Assembly (NCBI GenBank): GCA_015067025.1
Contig: SVNC01000015.1
Span: forward strand, 1 to 51,914
Length of the DNA: 51,914 bases
DNA from: Oscillospiraceae bacterium
Lineage (GTDB): Bacteria > Bacillota > Clostridia > Oscillospirales > Ruminococcaceae
Direction: 5' to 3'
Each line of letters begins with the position of its first letter. Position 1 is the stretch's first letter. Positions 27,215 to 35,957 of the stretch are shown piece by piece. The notes below the pieces were generated by a model. The model was not told the DNA's origin and did no database searches. It saw only the letters and a list, made by a program, of their open reading frames with translations. The translations under genes and the position numbers were made by a program.

Positions 27215-27600
27215 CAAACGAGTGGTGTTTGCGGTCGGTGACCGCTGACGGTTCCGCTTTCAGCGGTTTATGTTGGCGCAAATTTATTCGGGCGACTAAT
27301 AGTCGCCCCTACGACTTTTACGATATTTAATTTGTTGGATTTTGCTGATTGCATCAGTGTTTGTGGGTAATGTCCAACCTTATTTTAATTCGCTCTATTC
27401 CGTAGTGGCGTCTGTTTCGCAATAAACAGACGAGGTCTTTAGACCAACGGCTACTTAGACGCCCGCAATTCATCGTTAAAACGCAATCCGCAACATTGCG
27501 GGGAAAATTGTAGGGGTCGGCGTCCCCGACGACCTGTTGAAAAAAAATTGACCCACCGCTAAACGCCAATTTATCTCGCTAATATAATGCTATAACAAAA
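27215..27600. repeat. Mosaic of intergenic hairpin repeats
   Basis: No gene is supported here. The stretch is a string of palindromes: GCGGTC/GACCGC (27231-27245), CCGCT/AGCGG, and GGGCGACT/AGTCGCCC (27289-27307), which with its flank CCCCTACG is an inverted relative of the start of the 127-bp repeat. It continues with GGTCTTTAGACC (27433-27444) and GTCGG/CCGAC near 27518-27532. The passage from GTTTGTGGGTAAT to GTCTG (about 27358-27412) parallels 47394-47450. It looks like decayed copies of one interspersed repeat family. Confidence 0.6.
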
Positions 27601-27617
27601 TTTTTCTTTAAAACCTC

Positions 27618-27646
27618 TTGTAATTTTGAATGATATAGTGTATACT
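27618..27646 (+). promoter_or_regulatory. Promoter for carboxynorspermidine synthase
   Basis: TTGTAA (27618-27623), 17 bases, TATACT (27641-27646), 62 bases before the ATG. Confidence 0.7.
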
Positions 27647-27707
27647 ATCATCATTACGGTGTTTTTTCCGTTATTCTATATTCTTAAAATGAAAGGAACA
27701 TAAAGTT

Positions 27708-28913
27708 ATGGGAAAAGCTTTAATTATCGGTGCAGGCGGCGTTGCAGGTGTTGTAGTACACAAGTGCTGTCAGAACAGCGAAGTGTTTACAGAAATCTGT
27801 ATTGCATCCCGCACAAAATCCAAGTGTGACGCTCTTAAAAGTCAGGTAGAGGCAAAGGGAACAAAAACAGTAGTAACAACCGCTCAGGTTGATGCTGACA
27901 ACGTACCCGAGCTTGTAGCTCTTATCAATAAGGAAAAGCCTGATATCGTAATAAACGTTGCACTCCCCTATCAGGATCTTACAATTATGGACGCTTGTCT
28001 TGAAACAAAGACAGACTATGTTGACACAGCAAACTATGAACATCCTGATACAGCAAAATTTGAATACAAATATCAGTGGGCATACCGTGAGAAGTTTGAA
28101 AAGGCAGGTATCACAGCTCTGCTCGGTTCAGGCTTTGACCCCGGTGTTACAGGTGTGTTCTGTGCCTATGCCCAGAAGCACTATTTTGATGAAATACACT
28201 ACATAGATATCCTTGACTGTAACGGTGGTGACCACGGTTACCCCTTTGCTACAAACTTCAACCCTGAAATAAACATCAGAGAAGTAAGTGCCAAGGGCAG
28301 CTACATCGAAAACGGTCAGTGGGTAGAAACCGAGCCTATGGAGATAAAGCGTGTATATGACTTTGAAGAAGTGGGCGAAAAGGATATGTACCTTTTACAC
28401 CACGAGGAGCTTGAATCTCTTGCTCTTAATATCAACGGCATAAAGAGAATACGCTTCTTTATGACCTTCGGTCAGAGCTACTTAACACACTTAAAATGTC
28501 TTGAAAACGTTGGTATGACATCCATTAAGCCTATTATGTATGAGGGGAAGGAGATCGTTCCCCTTCAGTTCTTAAAGGCTGTATTACCTGATCCTGCATC
28601 CTTAGGTCCAAGAACAGTAGGTAAGACAAATATCGGTTGTATCTGTCAGGGTGTAAAGGACGGAAAACCTGTTAATTACAAGGTGTTCAACGTATGCGAC
28701 CATCAGGAGTGCTACAAGGAAGTAGGCTCACAGGCTATAAGCTATACCACAGGCGTTCCTGCTATGATCGGTGCTATGATGGTTATGACAGGCAAGTGGA
28801 AAAAGCCCGGCGTTTATAACATCGAGGAGTTTGATCCCGATCCCTTTATGGAAGCTCTTAACAAGTGGGGTCTTCCCTGGAGAGAGGATTTTGATCCTGC
28901 TCTTGTTGACTAA
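27708..28913 (+). CDS. Carboxynorspermidine/carboxyspermidine synthase (saccharopine dehydrogenase family)
   Basis: The 401-residue NADPH-dependent enzyme has an N-terminal Rossmann motif (IIGAGGVAGVV), then DYVDTANYE and the GSGFDPGVTGVFCAY block typical of the Lys1-like carboxynorspermidine dehydrogenase branch. It would condense aspartate semialdehyde with putrescine or diaminopropane to the carboxylated polyamine. Length fits that family (about 400) and is shorter than fungal saccharopine reductases. AAAGGAA precedes the ATG. The partner decarboxylase gene (nspC), often next to it, is absent here and the gene is followed by a terminator. Other saccharopine-dehydrogenase-like functions are less likely. 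Confidence 0.85.
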   Translation: MGKALIIGAGGVAGVVVHKCCQNSEVFTEICIASRTKSKCDALKSQVEAKGTKTVVTTAQVDADNVPELVALINKEKPDIVINVALPYQDLTIMDACLETKTDYVDTANYEHPDTAKFEYKYQWAYREKFEKAGITALLGSGFDPGVTGVFCAYAQKHYFDEIHYIDILDCNGGDHGYPFATNFNPEINIREVSAKGSYIENGQWVETEPMEIKRVYDFEEVGEKDMYLLHHEELESLALNINGIKRIRFFMTFGQSYLTHLKCLENVGMTSIKPIMYEGKEIVPLQFLKAVLPDPASLGPRTVGKTNIGCICQGVKDGKPVNYKVFNVCDHQECYKEVGSQAISYTTGVPAMIGAMMVMTGKWKKPGVYNIEEFDPDPFMEALNKWGLPWREDFDPALVD

Positions 28914-28925
28914 AACAAAATAAAT

Positions 28926-28978
28926 AACCCGTGGGTAACGGATGAACTGTGTTCACCTGATATCCACGGGTTTTAATT
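28926..28978. terminator. Terminator between convergent genes
   Basis: AACCCGTGG (28926-28934) and CCACGGGTT (28964-28972) enclose an inner GAAC/GTTC stem. A T-rich tail follows on the plus strand. Confidence 0.7.
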
Positions 28979-29740
28979 TTACGGATTATTTTTCATAGCC
29001 TCTAATATCGGCTGATATTTTTCAGGGTTTTCCCAGAAGTCATAGTTTTCCTTGGCGGAAAAGTCGCTTCTCAATGATCCGAAAACTAACCCCTCATCTG
29101 AAATAAAGCAGTCAGAAATATAAAGTCTGCCATCCCGGACAGTTACTATAAACTCTGCAATTCCCGTTGCTCCTTTTCCTCCGTAGCTACTTTTTGCTCC
29201 TCTTACATATACACAGTTGTACTGGGGATAATCAATCGTTTCAACATTATCAAGAAGCGGTGTGGGGGTATATTCTGCAGATGAGCTGTGCTGTGCCATA
29301 TAGATAATATACGCCTTAAAATTATAATTATCGGTAAAGCCTGTCAGCACAGCATCCTTACCTGCTGTCAGTCTTCCGAACTCAGAGTACAGGTCTGTAC
29401 AAAAAGAAACAATAGCGTCATAGTCTGCGTCACTGCTTATCTTGTCCTCTTCCTTTGCATAATAGAAGGTAGGTTCTCTTGGCTTTTCGGGCTCGCTGTA
29501 GTTTGAATAAAAATCCTCGATAAGACTTTCAAGAGGCGAGCCTATTATCTGATGACCGCCATCGGAATTGTTATCGCTATTTTCTACCCTGCTTTGGTTA
29601 TTCTCTGTGACAGAGGAATTATCCTGCGAGGAATTTATATCTGATGAAGTATCAGAGGATATCTCTGATGTATTATTTTCCTGACAAGCAGTGAGAAAAA
29701 GCATTGCCGCTGTCAATAATATTGCCATTGATTTTTTCAT
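28979..29740 (-). CDS. Lipoprotein of unknown function
   Basis: The 253-residue protein has a type II signal peptide with lipobox LTAC (Cys 19), so it should be lipidated on the outer face of the membrane. A Ser/Asn/Asp-rich disordered linker follows (about residues 20-75), then a folded domain of about 170 residues with mixed alpha/beta composition that I do not recognise. AAAGGAG lies ten bases before the ATG. It starts 30 bases after the dtd stop on the same strand and may be co-transcribed with it. Confidence 0.75.
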   Translation of the reverse strand: MKKSMAILLTAAMLFLTACQENNTSEISSDTSSDINSSQDNSSVTENNQSRVENSDNNSDGGHQIIGSPLESLIEDFYSNYSEPEKPREPTFYYAKEEDKISSDADYDAIVSFCTDLYSEFGRLTAGKDAVLTGFTDNYNFKAYIIYMAQHSSSAEYTPTPLLDNVETIDYPQYNCVYVRGAKSSYGGKGATGIAEFIVTVRDGRLYISDCFISDEGLVFGSLRSDFSAKENYDFWENPEKYQPILEAMKNNP

Positions 29741-29770
29741 CTTTACAAAACTCCTTTCGCCAAAATCTGA

Positions 29771-30220
29771 TTACATTATCTCTGCGCTATCTAAAATTAC
29801 TGTAAAGGGACCGTCATTTAAAAGCTCTATCTTCATATCTGCTCCGAATATACCTCTTTGTACCTTACCATACTGCTCGTTGCACTGTGCAATGATATAT
29901 TCATAAAGCTCGTTTGCCATATCAGGACCGCCTGCCTTTGTAAAAGAGGGGCGGTTTCCCTTTTTGCAGTCAGCGTATAATGTGAACTGGGAAATGAGCA
30001 ATAATTCTCCACCTACGTCAGAAAGGGCAAGATTTGTCTTGCCGTTTTCGTCATCAAAAATTCTCATGCCAATAAGCTTTTTTATCATCTTATCTGCAAT
30101 TTCCTTGGTGTCGTCAGCGGATATGCCGATAAGCACCAAAAAGCCCTTATCAATTTTGCCTGTTACCTTGCCTTCTACCGTACAGGAAGCTCTTGTTACC
30201 CTTTGTATTACAAATCTCAT
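29771..30220 (-). CDS. dtd: D-aminoacyl-tRNA deacylase
   Basis: The 149-residue protein hydrolyses D-amino acids wrongly attached to tRNA. It carries both diagnostic motifs, SQFTLYAD (about residues 78-85) and [10 protein letters not shown] (near 136-145), where the usual NxGPVT is NDGPFT. It begins [17 protein letters not shown], as in typical Dtd. Length is standard (about 145-150). GAGG sits close to the ATG. It follows the pilT gene on the same strand after a hairpin. Confidence 0.96.
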   Translation of the reverse strand: MRFVIQRVTRASCTVEGKVTGKIDKGFLVLIGISADDTKEIADKMIKKLIGMRIFDDENGKTNLALSDVGGELLLISQFTLYADCKKGNRPSFTKAGGPDMANELYEYIIAQCNEQYGKVQRGIFGADMKIELLNDGPFTVILDSAEIM

Positions 30221-30255
30221 TTTTACCTCACTAATTTACTTCTTTAAACAATTTA

Positions 30256-30280
30256 ATCGGGCAGAAAACTCTGCCCGACT
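30256..30280 (-). terminator. Hairpin after pilT
   Basis: TCGGGCAG and CTGCCCGA form a perfect stem downstream of the pilB-pilT unit. The T-tract on the minus strand is interrupted (ATTAAATTGTTT), so it may be partial. Confidence 0.6.
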
Positions 30281-30314
30281 AAACCTATATTTTTTCCAAA
30301 CACAATTTTTCTTA

Positions 30315-31376
30315 TTAATAAGCTGTGATATAACGCTTTAAGTCGTCGGGGTTCTGGCAACGGCTACGAGCAACCTGCTCTGTGATCTTACCTGTACGAA
30401 CAAGTCTTGCAAGATCCTGGTCGAGGGAGAACATTCCGACAGCCTTTGACGTCTGAATAGCGTTAGGAATCTGGAATATCTTACCTTCACGGATGAGGGC
30501 AGATACAGCGTCTGTACAGCTCATAAGCTCAAGAGCTGCGATACGTCCCTTACCGTCAGCAGTAGGAACGAGAGTCTGTGAAATAACTGCAACAAGTGAG
30601 TTTGCAAGCTGTGAACGAATCTGTCCCTGAGAGTGAGGAGGATATACGTCAATGATACGGTCGATAGTTTCAGCCGCACCTGTTGTATGCAGTGTTGAAA
30701 GCACTAAGTGACCTGTTTCTGCGGCGGTTACTGCGGCGTTGATGGTTTCAAAGTCACGCATTTCTCCGACGAGGATAACGTCAGGGTCTTCACGGAGTGC
30801 GGCACGGAGAGAACCTGCGAAGCTGTCTACGTCAGCACCGATCTCTCTCTGGTTTACCATTGACTGTTTGTGTGTGTGAAGATATTCTATAGGGTCTTCT
30901 ACTGTGATTATGTGGCAGTTCTTGTTACGGTTGATGTGGTCGATCATAGCCGCAAGAGTTGTAGACTTACCTGAACCTGTAGGACCTGTTACAAGTACGA
31001 GTCCTCTGGGACGGAGTGCAAATTCACCCATAAGTCCTGGAAGCATAAGGTCAGAAAGAGTAGGGATATCGTTACGTAAAAGACGCATTGCGATAGCGTG
31101 ATAGCCTCTCTGTCTGTATACGTTGACTCTGTGTCTGTGTCCTGATGAGGATACGTATGAGAAGTCGGTGTCAAGACCCTTCTGAATAGAAGCCTTATGC
31201 TTCATAGAAGTGATCTGATTTATAATGTTTACAATGATGGGCTCTGTACAGTCGGGATAACCGCTGAGCTTTTTAATACTACCGTGTAAACGTACCACGG
31301 GAGGAAGTCCTGCTGTGAAATGTAAGTCAGAGCATCCGAGTTTTCTGGCTTCGTCAAGAATTTTGTTAATATCCAC
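30315..31376 (-). CDS. pilT: Type IV pilus retraction ATPase PilT
   Basis: The 353-residue hexameric ATPase should depolymerise pili from the cytoplasmic face. It starts with the PilT-type N-domain (LDEARKLGCSDLHFTAGLPP), then Walker A GPTGSGKST (about residues 130-138), the Asp box (TVEDPIEYLH), Walker B (DVILVGEMRD) and the His box (GHLVLSTLHTTGAAETIDRI). The AIRNLIRE-like motif of classical PilT is SALIREGKI here. The start is GTG at 31376 with AAAGGAG ten bases upstream; the nearby ATG is out of frame. It follows pilB by 18 bases. Presence of PilT argues for dynamic pili rather than a competence-only pseudopilus. Confidence 0.93.
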   Translation of the reverse strand: MDINKILDEARKLGCSDLHFTAGLPPVVRLHGSIKKLSGYPDCTEPIIVNIINQITSMKHKASIQKGLDTDFSYVSSSGHRHRVNVYRQRGYHAIAMRLLRNDIPTLSDLMLPGLMGEFALRPRGLVLVTGPTGSGKSTTLAAMIDHINRNKNCHIITVEDPIEYLHTHKQSMVNQREIGADVDSFAGSLRAALREDPDVILVGEMRDFETINAAVTAAETGHLVLSTLHTTGAAETIDRIIDVYPPHSQGQIRSQLANSLVAVISQTLVPTADGKGRIAALELMSCTDAVSALIREGKIFQIPNAIQTSKAVGMFSLDQDLARLVRTGKITEQVARSRCQNPDDLKRYITAY

Positions 31377-31394
31377 TGTTCATTTTCTCCTTTA

Positions 31395-33092
31395 TTATAC
31401 GGTGTATGTAGCCTTTACAAGCTCATCCATTGTTGTCCTACCCGCAAGCACCATTTCGGTAACGTTGGCTCTTAACAGCTGTGTGCCGTTCTTTTCAGCC
31501 TGTGCAGCGATTTCTTCAGTCGTTGCACCCTTGGAGATAAGCTCCTTGATATCATTGGATGTTACTATAATTTCATGGATAGCTGTTCTACCCTTATAGC
31601 CTGAGTTATGACAGGTACGGCAACCGCCGTAGTGTGCCTTGCAAACCTTAACAGGTTCTGTCTTGCCTACCAGTCGAAGATCGGCAGGCTCTGTAAGAAC
31701 TATCTCTTCCTTACAATCGGGACAAAGTAATTTTACAAGTCGCTGTGCTATAACGCCTACGAGTGAGGATGCAACCATGTAGGGTGCAACGCCCATATCT
31801 ACAAGACGGATAATAGTACCTGCGGCGTCGTTTGTATGGAGTGTTGATAATACCAAGTGACCGGTGATAGCGGCACGGATAGCGATATCGGCTGTTTCAC
31901 CGTCACGGATTTCGCCGACCATTATGATGTCAGGGTCCTGACGAAGAATTGAACGAAGAGCCGCCGCGAAGGTCATACCTGCCTTAGCATTGATCTGTAC
32001 CTGGTTGATACCATCGATCTTCTTTTCGCAAGGGTCTTCTACTGTTACGATATTTACGTTAGGCTTTGAAAGTTCGCCAAGTGTTGCATAAAGTGTAGTA
32101 GATTTACCTGAACCTGTAGGTCCTGTAACCAGCATAACGCCGTGAGGACAACGTATGATCTGCTTGAACATTTCGTAGTTTGCGGCAGTCATACCAAGCT
32201 CGGTAACCTTTCTCATTTCACCGCTGTCTGTTGCAAGAAGACGGATAACGCACTTTTCGCCGTAAACTGTTGGAATTGTAGATACACGAAGGTCCTGCTG
32301 AATTCCATCGATAAGCATACCGAAACGGCCGTCAAGAGGGATACGCTTTTCTGCAATGTTCATACCGCCTAATATCTTGATACGAGTGATAAGAGAGTTA
32401 TGAACAGCAGGCTTAACGTTCATCTGTTCAACAAGTTCACCGTCGCAACGAAGTCTTATTCTCGTTCTGTCCTTGAAAGGCTCGATATGAATATCTGATG
32501 CATCCATTCTCTTGGACGTTTCAACGATGGTGTTTACAAGCTTTACGATAGGAGCATTATCAACACGCTCGCCGGATTCCATATCCTCCTGGCTTACCTC
32601 TTCGCCTGTATATTCCTTGTTGAGGTTATCCATAACGTTACTAACAGTCTGCTGTGAATAAGCCTTGTTGATAGTTTCGTTGATAGCGGTACGGGTAGCC
32701 AGCATTGCGTGAATCTCCATACCTGAAATAACCTTTAGCTCTTCAAATATATAGAAGTTGATAGGGTCATCTGTTGCTACGGTAAGTCTTGAATCGGTCA
32801 TCTGGAAAGCTACGCAACAGTTTTTCTTTGCAATAGCTTCAGGAATTTTCTTTACCGCTTCAATATCTACCTTAGTTGTCGTAAGGTCGATAAAGGGAAC
32901 CTTAAGACGGATAGACAGTGCCTGTGCAAGCTGTGTTTCTGATACGTAACCAAGCTCTAACAGTACGTCACCGAGCTTCATTCCCGGATGTTCTGCCTGC
33001 ATTTCTCTCTGCTTTGACAGAGCATTTTCCAGCTGTTCCGGAAGAAGAAATCCGTTTTCAACTAAAATCTGACCTATAGGTACATTCTTCAT
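31395..33092 (-). CDS. pilB: Type IV pilus extension ATPase PilB with MshEN domain
   Basis: The 565-residue protein powers pilus assembly. Residues 5-28 and 39-62 are two 24-residue MshEN motifs (starts PIGQIL and KLGDVL), the known cyclic di-GMP-binding fold; the leading Arg of the consensus is Pro and Lys here. The ATPase core has Walker A GPTGSGKST (324-332), the Asp box VTVEDP, Walker B DIIMVGEIRD and GHLVLSTLHTND. A zinc-binding set of Cys is at 457, 460, 484, 491 and 494. GGGGGAT lies ten bases before the ATG. pilT follows in the same unit, and pilD is divergent. Confidence 0.93.
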   Translation of the reverse strand: MKNVPIGQILVENGFLLPEQLENALSKQREMQAEHPGMKLGDVLLELGYVSETQLAQALSIRLKVPFIDLTTTKVDIEAVKKIPEAIAKKNCCVAFQMTDSRLTVATDDPINFYIFEELKVISGMEIHAMLATRTAINETINKAYSQQTVSNVMDNLNKEYTGEEVSQEDMESGERVDNAPIVKLVNTIVETSKRMDASDIHIEPFKDRTRIRLRCDGELVEQMNVKPAVHNSLITRIKILGGMNIAEKRIPLDGRFGMLIDGIQQDLRVSTIPTVYGEKCVIRLLATDSGEMRKVTELGMTAANYEMFKQIIRCPHGVMLVTGPTGSGKSTTLYATLGELSKPNVNIVTVEDPCEKKIDGINQVQINAKAGMTFAAALRSILRQDPDIIMVGEIRDGETADIAIRAAITGHLVLSTLHTNDAAGTIIRLVDMGVAPYMVASSLVGVIAQRLVKLLCPDCKEEIVLTEPADLRLVGKTEPVKVCKAHYGGCRTCHNSGYKGRTAIHEIIVTSNDIKELISKGATTEEIAAQAEKNGTQLLRANVTEMVLAGRTTMDELVKATYTV

Positions 33093-33137
33093 TTGTAACT
33101 TATCCCCCTGATAATTGATATAGGCTTTTAAACCTAC

Positions 33138-33166
33138 TTGAAAATTTATATAAATTGTGGTAAAAT
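33138..33166 (+). promoter_or_regulatory. Promoter for pilD
   Basis: TTGAAA (33138-33143), 17 bases, TAAAAT (33161-33166), about 70 bases before the ATG. No equally good site was seen for divergent pilB. Confidence 0.6.
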
Positions 33167-33234
33167 AACACTTAAGTAAGTAACCGCAATTATTTTCTAC
33201 TTTAAATTAAACTTAACTGAAAGGAATTTTTAAC

Positions 33235-34278
33235 ATGACCGGCATCATTCTCTATGACACCGTGATGTGTATCCTGGTGTTTATACTGGGTGCTGTAATC
33301 GGCAGTTTTTTAAACGTAGTTATCTACCGTACACCTGTACATATGTCGATTATTAAAGGCCCATCCCACTGCTTTACCTGTGGTGAAAAAATCAAGCCCT
33401 ATGATTTAGTTCCCATCTTCAGCTGGATCTTCTTAGGCGGCAAGTGCCGTAACTGTAAAGCAAAGATCTCTGCACGCTACACCTTTGTTGAGGCGCTAAC
33501 GGGAGTAATGTTCTTAGCTGCTTATATCCGTTTTTCTATAAGCTGGCTTATGCTTATTGCGATTATACTTTTTTCGATACTCATAGTACTGAGCTTTATT
33601 GATATTGACCATTTAGAAATTCCCTACTGGTGCACTATCACAATTGCCTTACTCGGAATACCGATGCTTTTCTTAGAACCCGATCTTCCGTGGATTGAAC
33701 ACCTTGCAGGTGCTTTAGTCATCGCCGTTCCTTTCGCAGTACTCGCACTCTTTGGCGGTATGGGCGGCGGTGACGTTCAGCTTATGGCTGCCGCAGGATT
33801 TTTAATGGGCTGGGAAATCATCCCCTCCGCAATAATCGGTATCGTTCTTGGTGCTGTATATGGTCTGATCTCCAAAATCTCAAATTCAAAGAGAGATAAA
33901 GAAAAGAACGAACAGATCAAAAACGTTTTTAATGAATGGATAAAGGACAGAATGACCTCCGACGTATCCGATATCGTTGTCGGTGAATTTGAAAAGGGCA
34001 TCTGTAAGATAAATGCTGATATCATCGAAGAAAAGGCGTGGACAAATCCTGAAAGCTTTAAGGAAGACTGCAAGGAGCTTGAAACAAAGCTTACTGAAAT
34101 TGCAAAGGATATGCCCGATAATAAAGAATTCGTCTTCCGTGTAACCGCAAAGAACGGTGTAGTGGAAAAAACAAAGTTCCAGCAGAGAATAGCCTTTGGT
34201 CCTGCTTTAGCAGTTGGTATTGCTATTGGCGTTATCTTCGGTGAAAGAATAATAAGCTGGTATTTAGGATTGCTTTAA
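33235..34278 (+). CDS. pilD: Prepilin peptidase PilD with cytoplasmic insertion
   Basis: This polytopic aspartic protease cleaves the prepilin leader and methylates the new N-terminus. The N-terminal zinc module has CFTC (46-49) and CRNC (71-74). Catalytic aspartates lie in FIDIDHLEIP (about 121-130) and GMGGGDVQL (Asp 180). At 347 residues it is about 90-100 longer than usual. The surplus is one charged, non-hydrophobic block (residues about 217-318) between the last two helices, where others have a short loop. GAAAGGA precedes the ATG. It stands alone, divergent from pilB and convergent with the prepilin genes. Confidence 0.92.
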   Translation: MTGIILYDTVMCILVFILGAVIGSFLNVVIYRTPVHMSIIKGPSHCFTCGEKIKPYDLVPIFSWIFLGGKCRNCKAKISARYTFVEALTGVMFLAAYIRFSISWLMLIAIILFSILIVLSFIDIDHLEIPYWCTITIALLGIPMLFLEPDLPWIEHLAGALVIAVPFAVLALFGGMGGGDVQLMAAAGFLMGWEIIPSAIIGIVLGAVYGLISKISNSKRDKEKNEQIKNVFNEWIKDRMTSDVSDIVVGEFEKGICKINADIIEEKAWTNPESFKEDCKELETKLTEIAKDMPDNKEFVFRVTAKNGVVEKTKFQQRIAFGPALAVGIAIGVIFGERIISWYLGLL

Positions 34279-34298
34279 ATCACATTTAAATCAATATC

Positions 34299-34335
34299 TC
34301 ACGACTTGAGGATTTCCTCAAGTCGTGATTTTTTT
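34299..34335 (+). terminator. Terminator after pilD
   Basis: TCACGACTTGAGG and CCTCAAGTCGTGA form a perfect 13-bp stem with a short loop, followed by seven T. It lies between convergent pilD and the last prepilin gene. Confidence 0.88.
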
Positions 34336-34350
34336 GATTACGATCTATCA

Positions 34351-35088
34351 TCAGGGAGCAACAGGAACGTAGTTAAGATCTGAATAGTCCTTGATGTTAT
34401 AGATAATGGCTATTGTAGGAGTCTTGTTATTTTCTAAATCGATGTAGTTTGTATTTTCAAGTGCGGCATTGCTCTGAGGTGAGCTTGAGTTATTCACCAT
34501 TCTGAAGAGACTCGTTCTTGTTTCAAGTAAGAGCTGACCGTTTTCATCATAGGGAGTAATGCCCATCTGATACCACCACTCATTTGTGTTTGTATCAGTA
34601 ATCGTCTTGAAGGTGAATCTGTATTTTGCACCGCTGTAATACTCTTCATTGAAAAGCTTATGTGAGCTGAGAGATGCATATTTTGCATCAAAATCAGCAC
34701 CGCTTTCCACTCTTCCTAAATCGTAGATATAATAACCACCGTTTTCATACTTCAGAAGTACACAATGTGTAGTAACGGATAAGTCCGTTGTATTTAACAT
34801 TGTTTCTACTCTGTGTCCGATAGAGGTGCTATCGGTATAGGATGCAGCCTCGGCTGTCGGCTCATAGATATCAATATTATAGCCTATGGTCTTGTTTAGT
34901 CTTGCGTGGAAAAATTCCTGAATCGAGTCGGTGGTGTTGTTGATATTTACATCACCGTCAAGATCGTTTATAAGATTTCTTACAGGACCGAAAAGAGCCA
35001 TTACTGCCGCAATAAGAAGACCCGTTATTGCAGTTGCTATCAGAACTTCAACAAGAGTGAAGGCCTTTTTACTAAATAATTTTTTCAT
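34351..35088 (-). CDS. Type IV prepilin-like protein
   Basis: The 245-residue protein has a class III prepilin leader: KKLFSKKA then FTLVEVLIATAITGLL, with cleavage expected between Ala and Phe and the conserved Glu at position +5. The usual -1 Gly is Ala. The C-terminal part is a soluble, mostly polar domain of about 205 residues, larger than a major pilin, so it resembles a minor pilin of the GspJ/PilW type. AAGGAGG overlaps the stop of the upstream prepilin gene, implying translational coupling. It is the last gene of the pilC-led operon. Confidence 0.85.
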   Translation of the reverse strand: MKKLFSKKAFTLVEVLIATAITGLLIAAVMALFGPVRNLINDLDGDVNINNTTDSIQEFFHARLNKTIGYNIDIYEPTAEAASYTDSTSIGHRVETMLNTTDLSVTTHCVLLKYENGGYYIYDLGRVESGADFDAKYASLSSHKLFNEEYYSGAKYRFTFKTITDTNTNEWWYQMGITPYDENGQLLLETRTSLFRMVNNSSSPQSNAALENTNYIDLENNKTPTIAIIYNIKDYSDLNYVPVAP

Positions 35089-35097
35089 AAAGCCTCC

Positions 35098-35940
35098 TTA
35101 TCTGTTGTTGTAAATACCGGGAGTTACATCATCGTTGAACGTTGCAGAATATGCACTGTCTGTACTGTCGGGTGATATGAAATACTTAGCAAAGCTGCCA
35201 TATTCGTTTTCATAATCCTCAGGTGTCATATAGAATGTGAAAACTGACGTAAACTGATCATTTGCAGTTGAAGTATTCTTATCGTATAAACGATAGTTTA
35301 TAGATTTATCCGTCGCAGAAAGTCTTAAATAACCTGTGTTTGAATCGGGAGTTACAGTAACATCCTTTGCAGAACCGGGGAGTGCAATCTTTACCGCATT
35401 ACATTCTGCGGAGCTTAATACTTCTTCGCTGTCATTTATTATAACGTCGATTACTACCTTTTTAAGTGAATTTTCGTCTGTTACAAGCGAAGATATATAT
35501 ACACCGTCAAGTCCTTTCGCACCGTAACAGTGGATATCATCAGTGATCATACTGCCGTTTGTCTTATCCTTGTTATTGGTGTTGGGCTTTACTACAGCAT
35601 CAAAGGTGTTAAGCTCAAGACGATCTGAGCCGTCTGCACTATCAGGATTCTTCTTGATGGAAACGTCGTTTATTTCGATCTTTCCTACCGTGCCGCCCGC
35701 ACCGCCATCCTTTACAAATTCGATGGCGATATCAGTGGTTTCTCTTTCTAAAAGACCGTTGTCTGTTGCAATGTTCTGTATCTGAGCGTCCATATCAGTT
35801 TCGACATGGTGATTTTTTCTGTACTGTCTTATTGAAAGTGCAAGTATCTGCATAACGAGCGCTGACATAAGTGCAAATATGGCAATGGCAACGATACACT
35901 CAACAAGCGTAAAGCCCTTGCGTTTAAGTATTTTCTTCAT
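35098..35940 (-). CDS. Type IV prepilin-like protein
   Basis: The leader reads MKKILKRKG then FTLVECIVAIAIFALMSALV, giving a standard Gly-Phe cleavage site and Glu +5. A coiled N-terminal helix and a polar domain of about 250 residues follow. The size fits a minor pilin (GspI/PilV- or PilW-like). I place the start at ATG 35940, nine bases after AAAGGAG; the in-frame ATG at 35958 lies within that ribosome site and overlaps the stop of the preceding gene as TAATG. It sits between the large PilX-like gene and another prepilin. Confidence 0.85.
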   Translation of the reverse strand: MKKILKRKGFTLVECIVAIAIFALMSALVMQILALSIRQYRKNHHVETDMDAQIQNIATDNGLLERETTDIAIEFVKDGGAGGTVGKIEINDVSIKKNPDSADGSDRLELNTFDAVVKPNTNNKDKTNGSMITDDIHCYGAKGLDGVYISSLVTDENSLKKVVIDVIINDSEEVLSSAECNAVKIALPGSAKDVTVTPDSNTGYLRLSATDKSINYRLYDKNTSTANDQFTSVFTFYMTPEDYENEYGSFAKYFISPDSTDSAYSATFNDDVTPGIYNNR

Positions 35941-35957
35941 TGTAAACGCTCCTTTCA

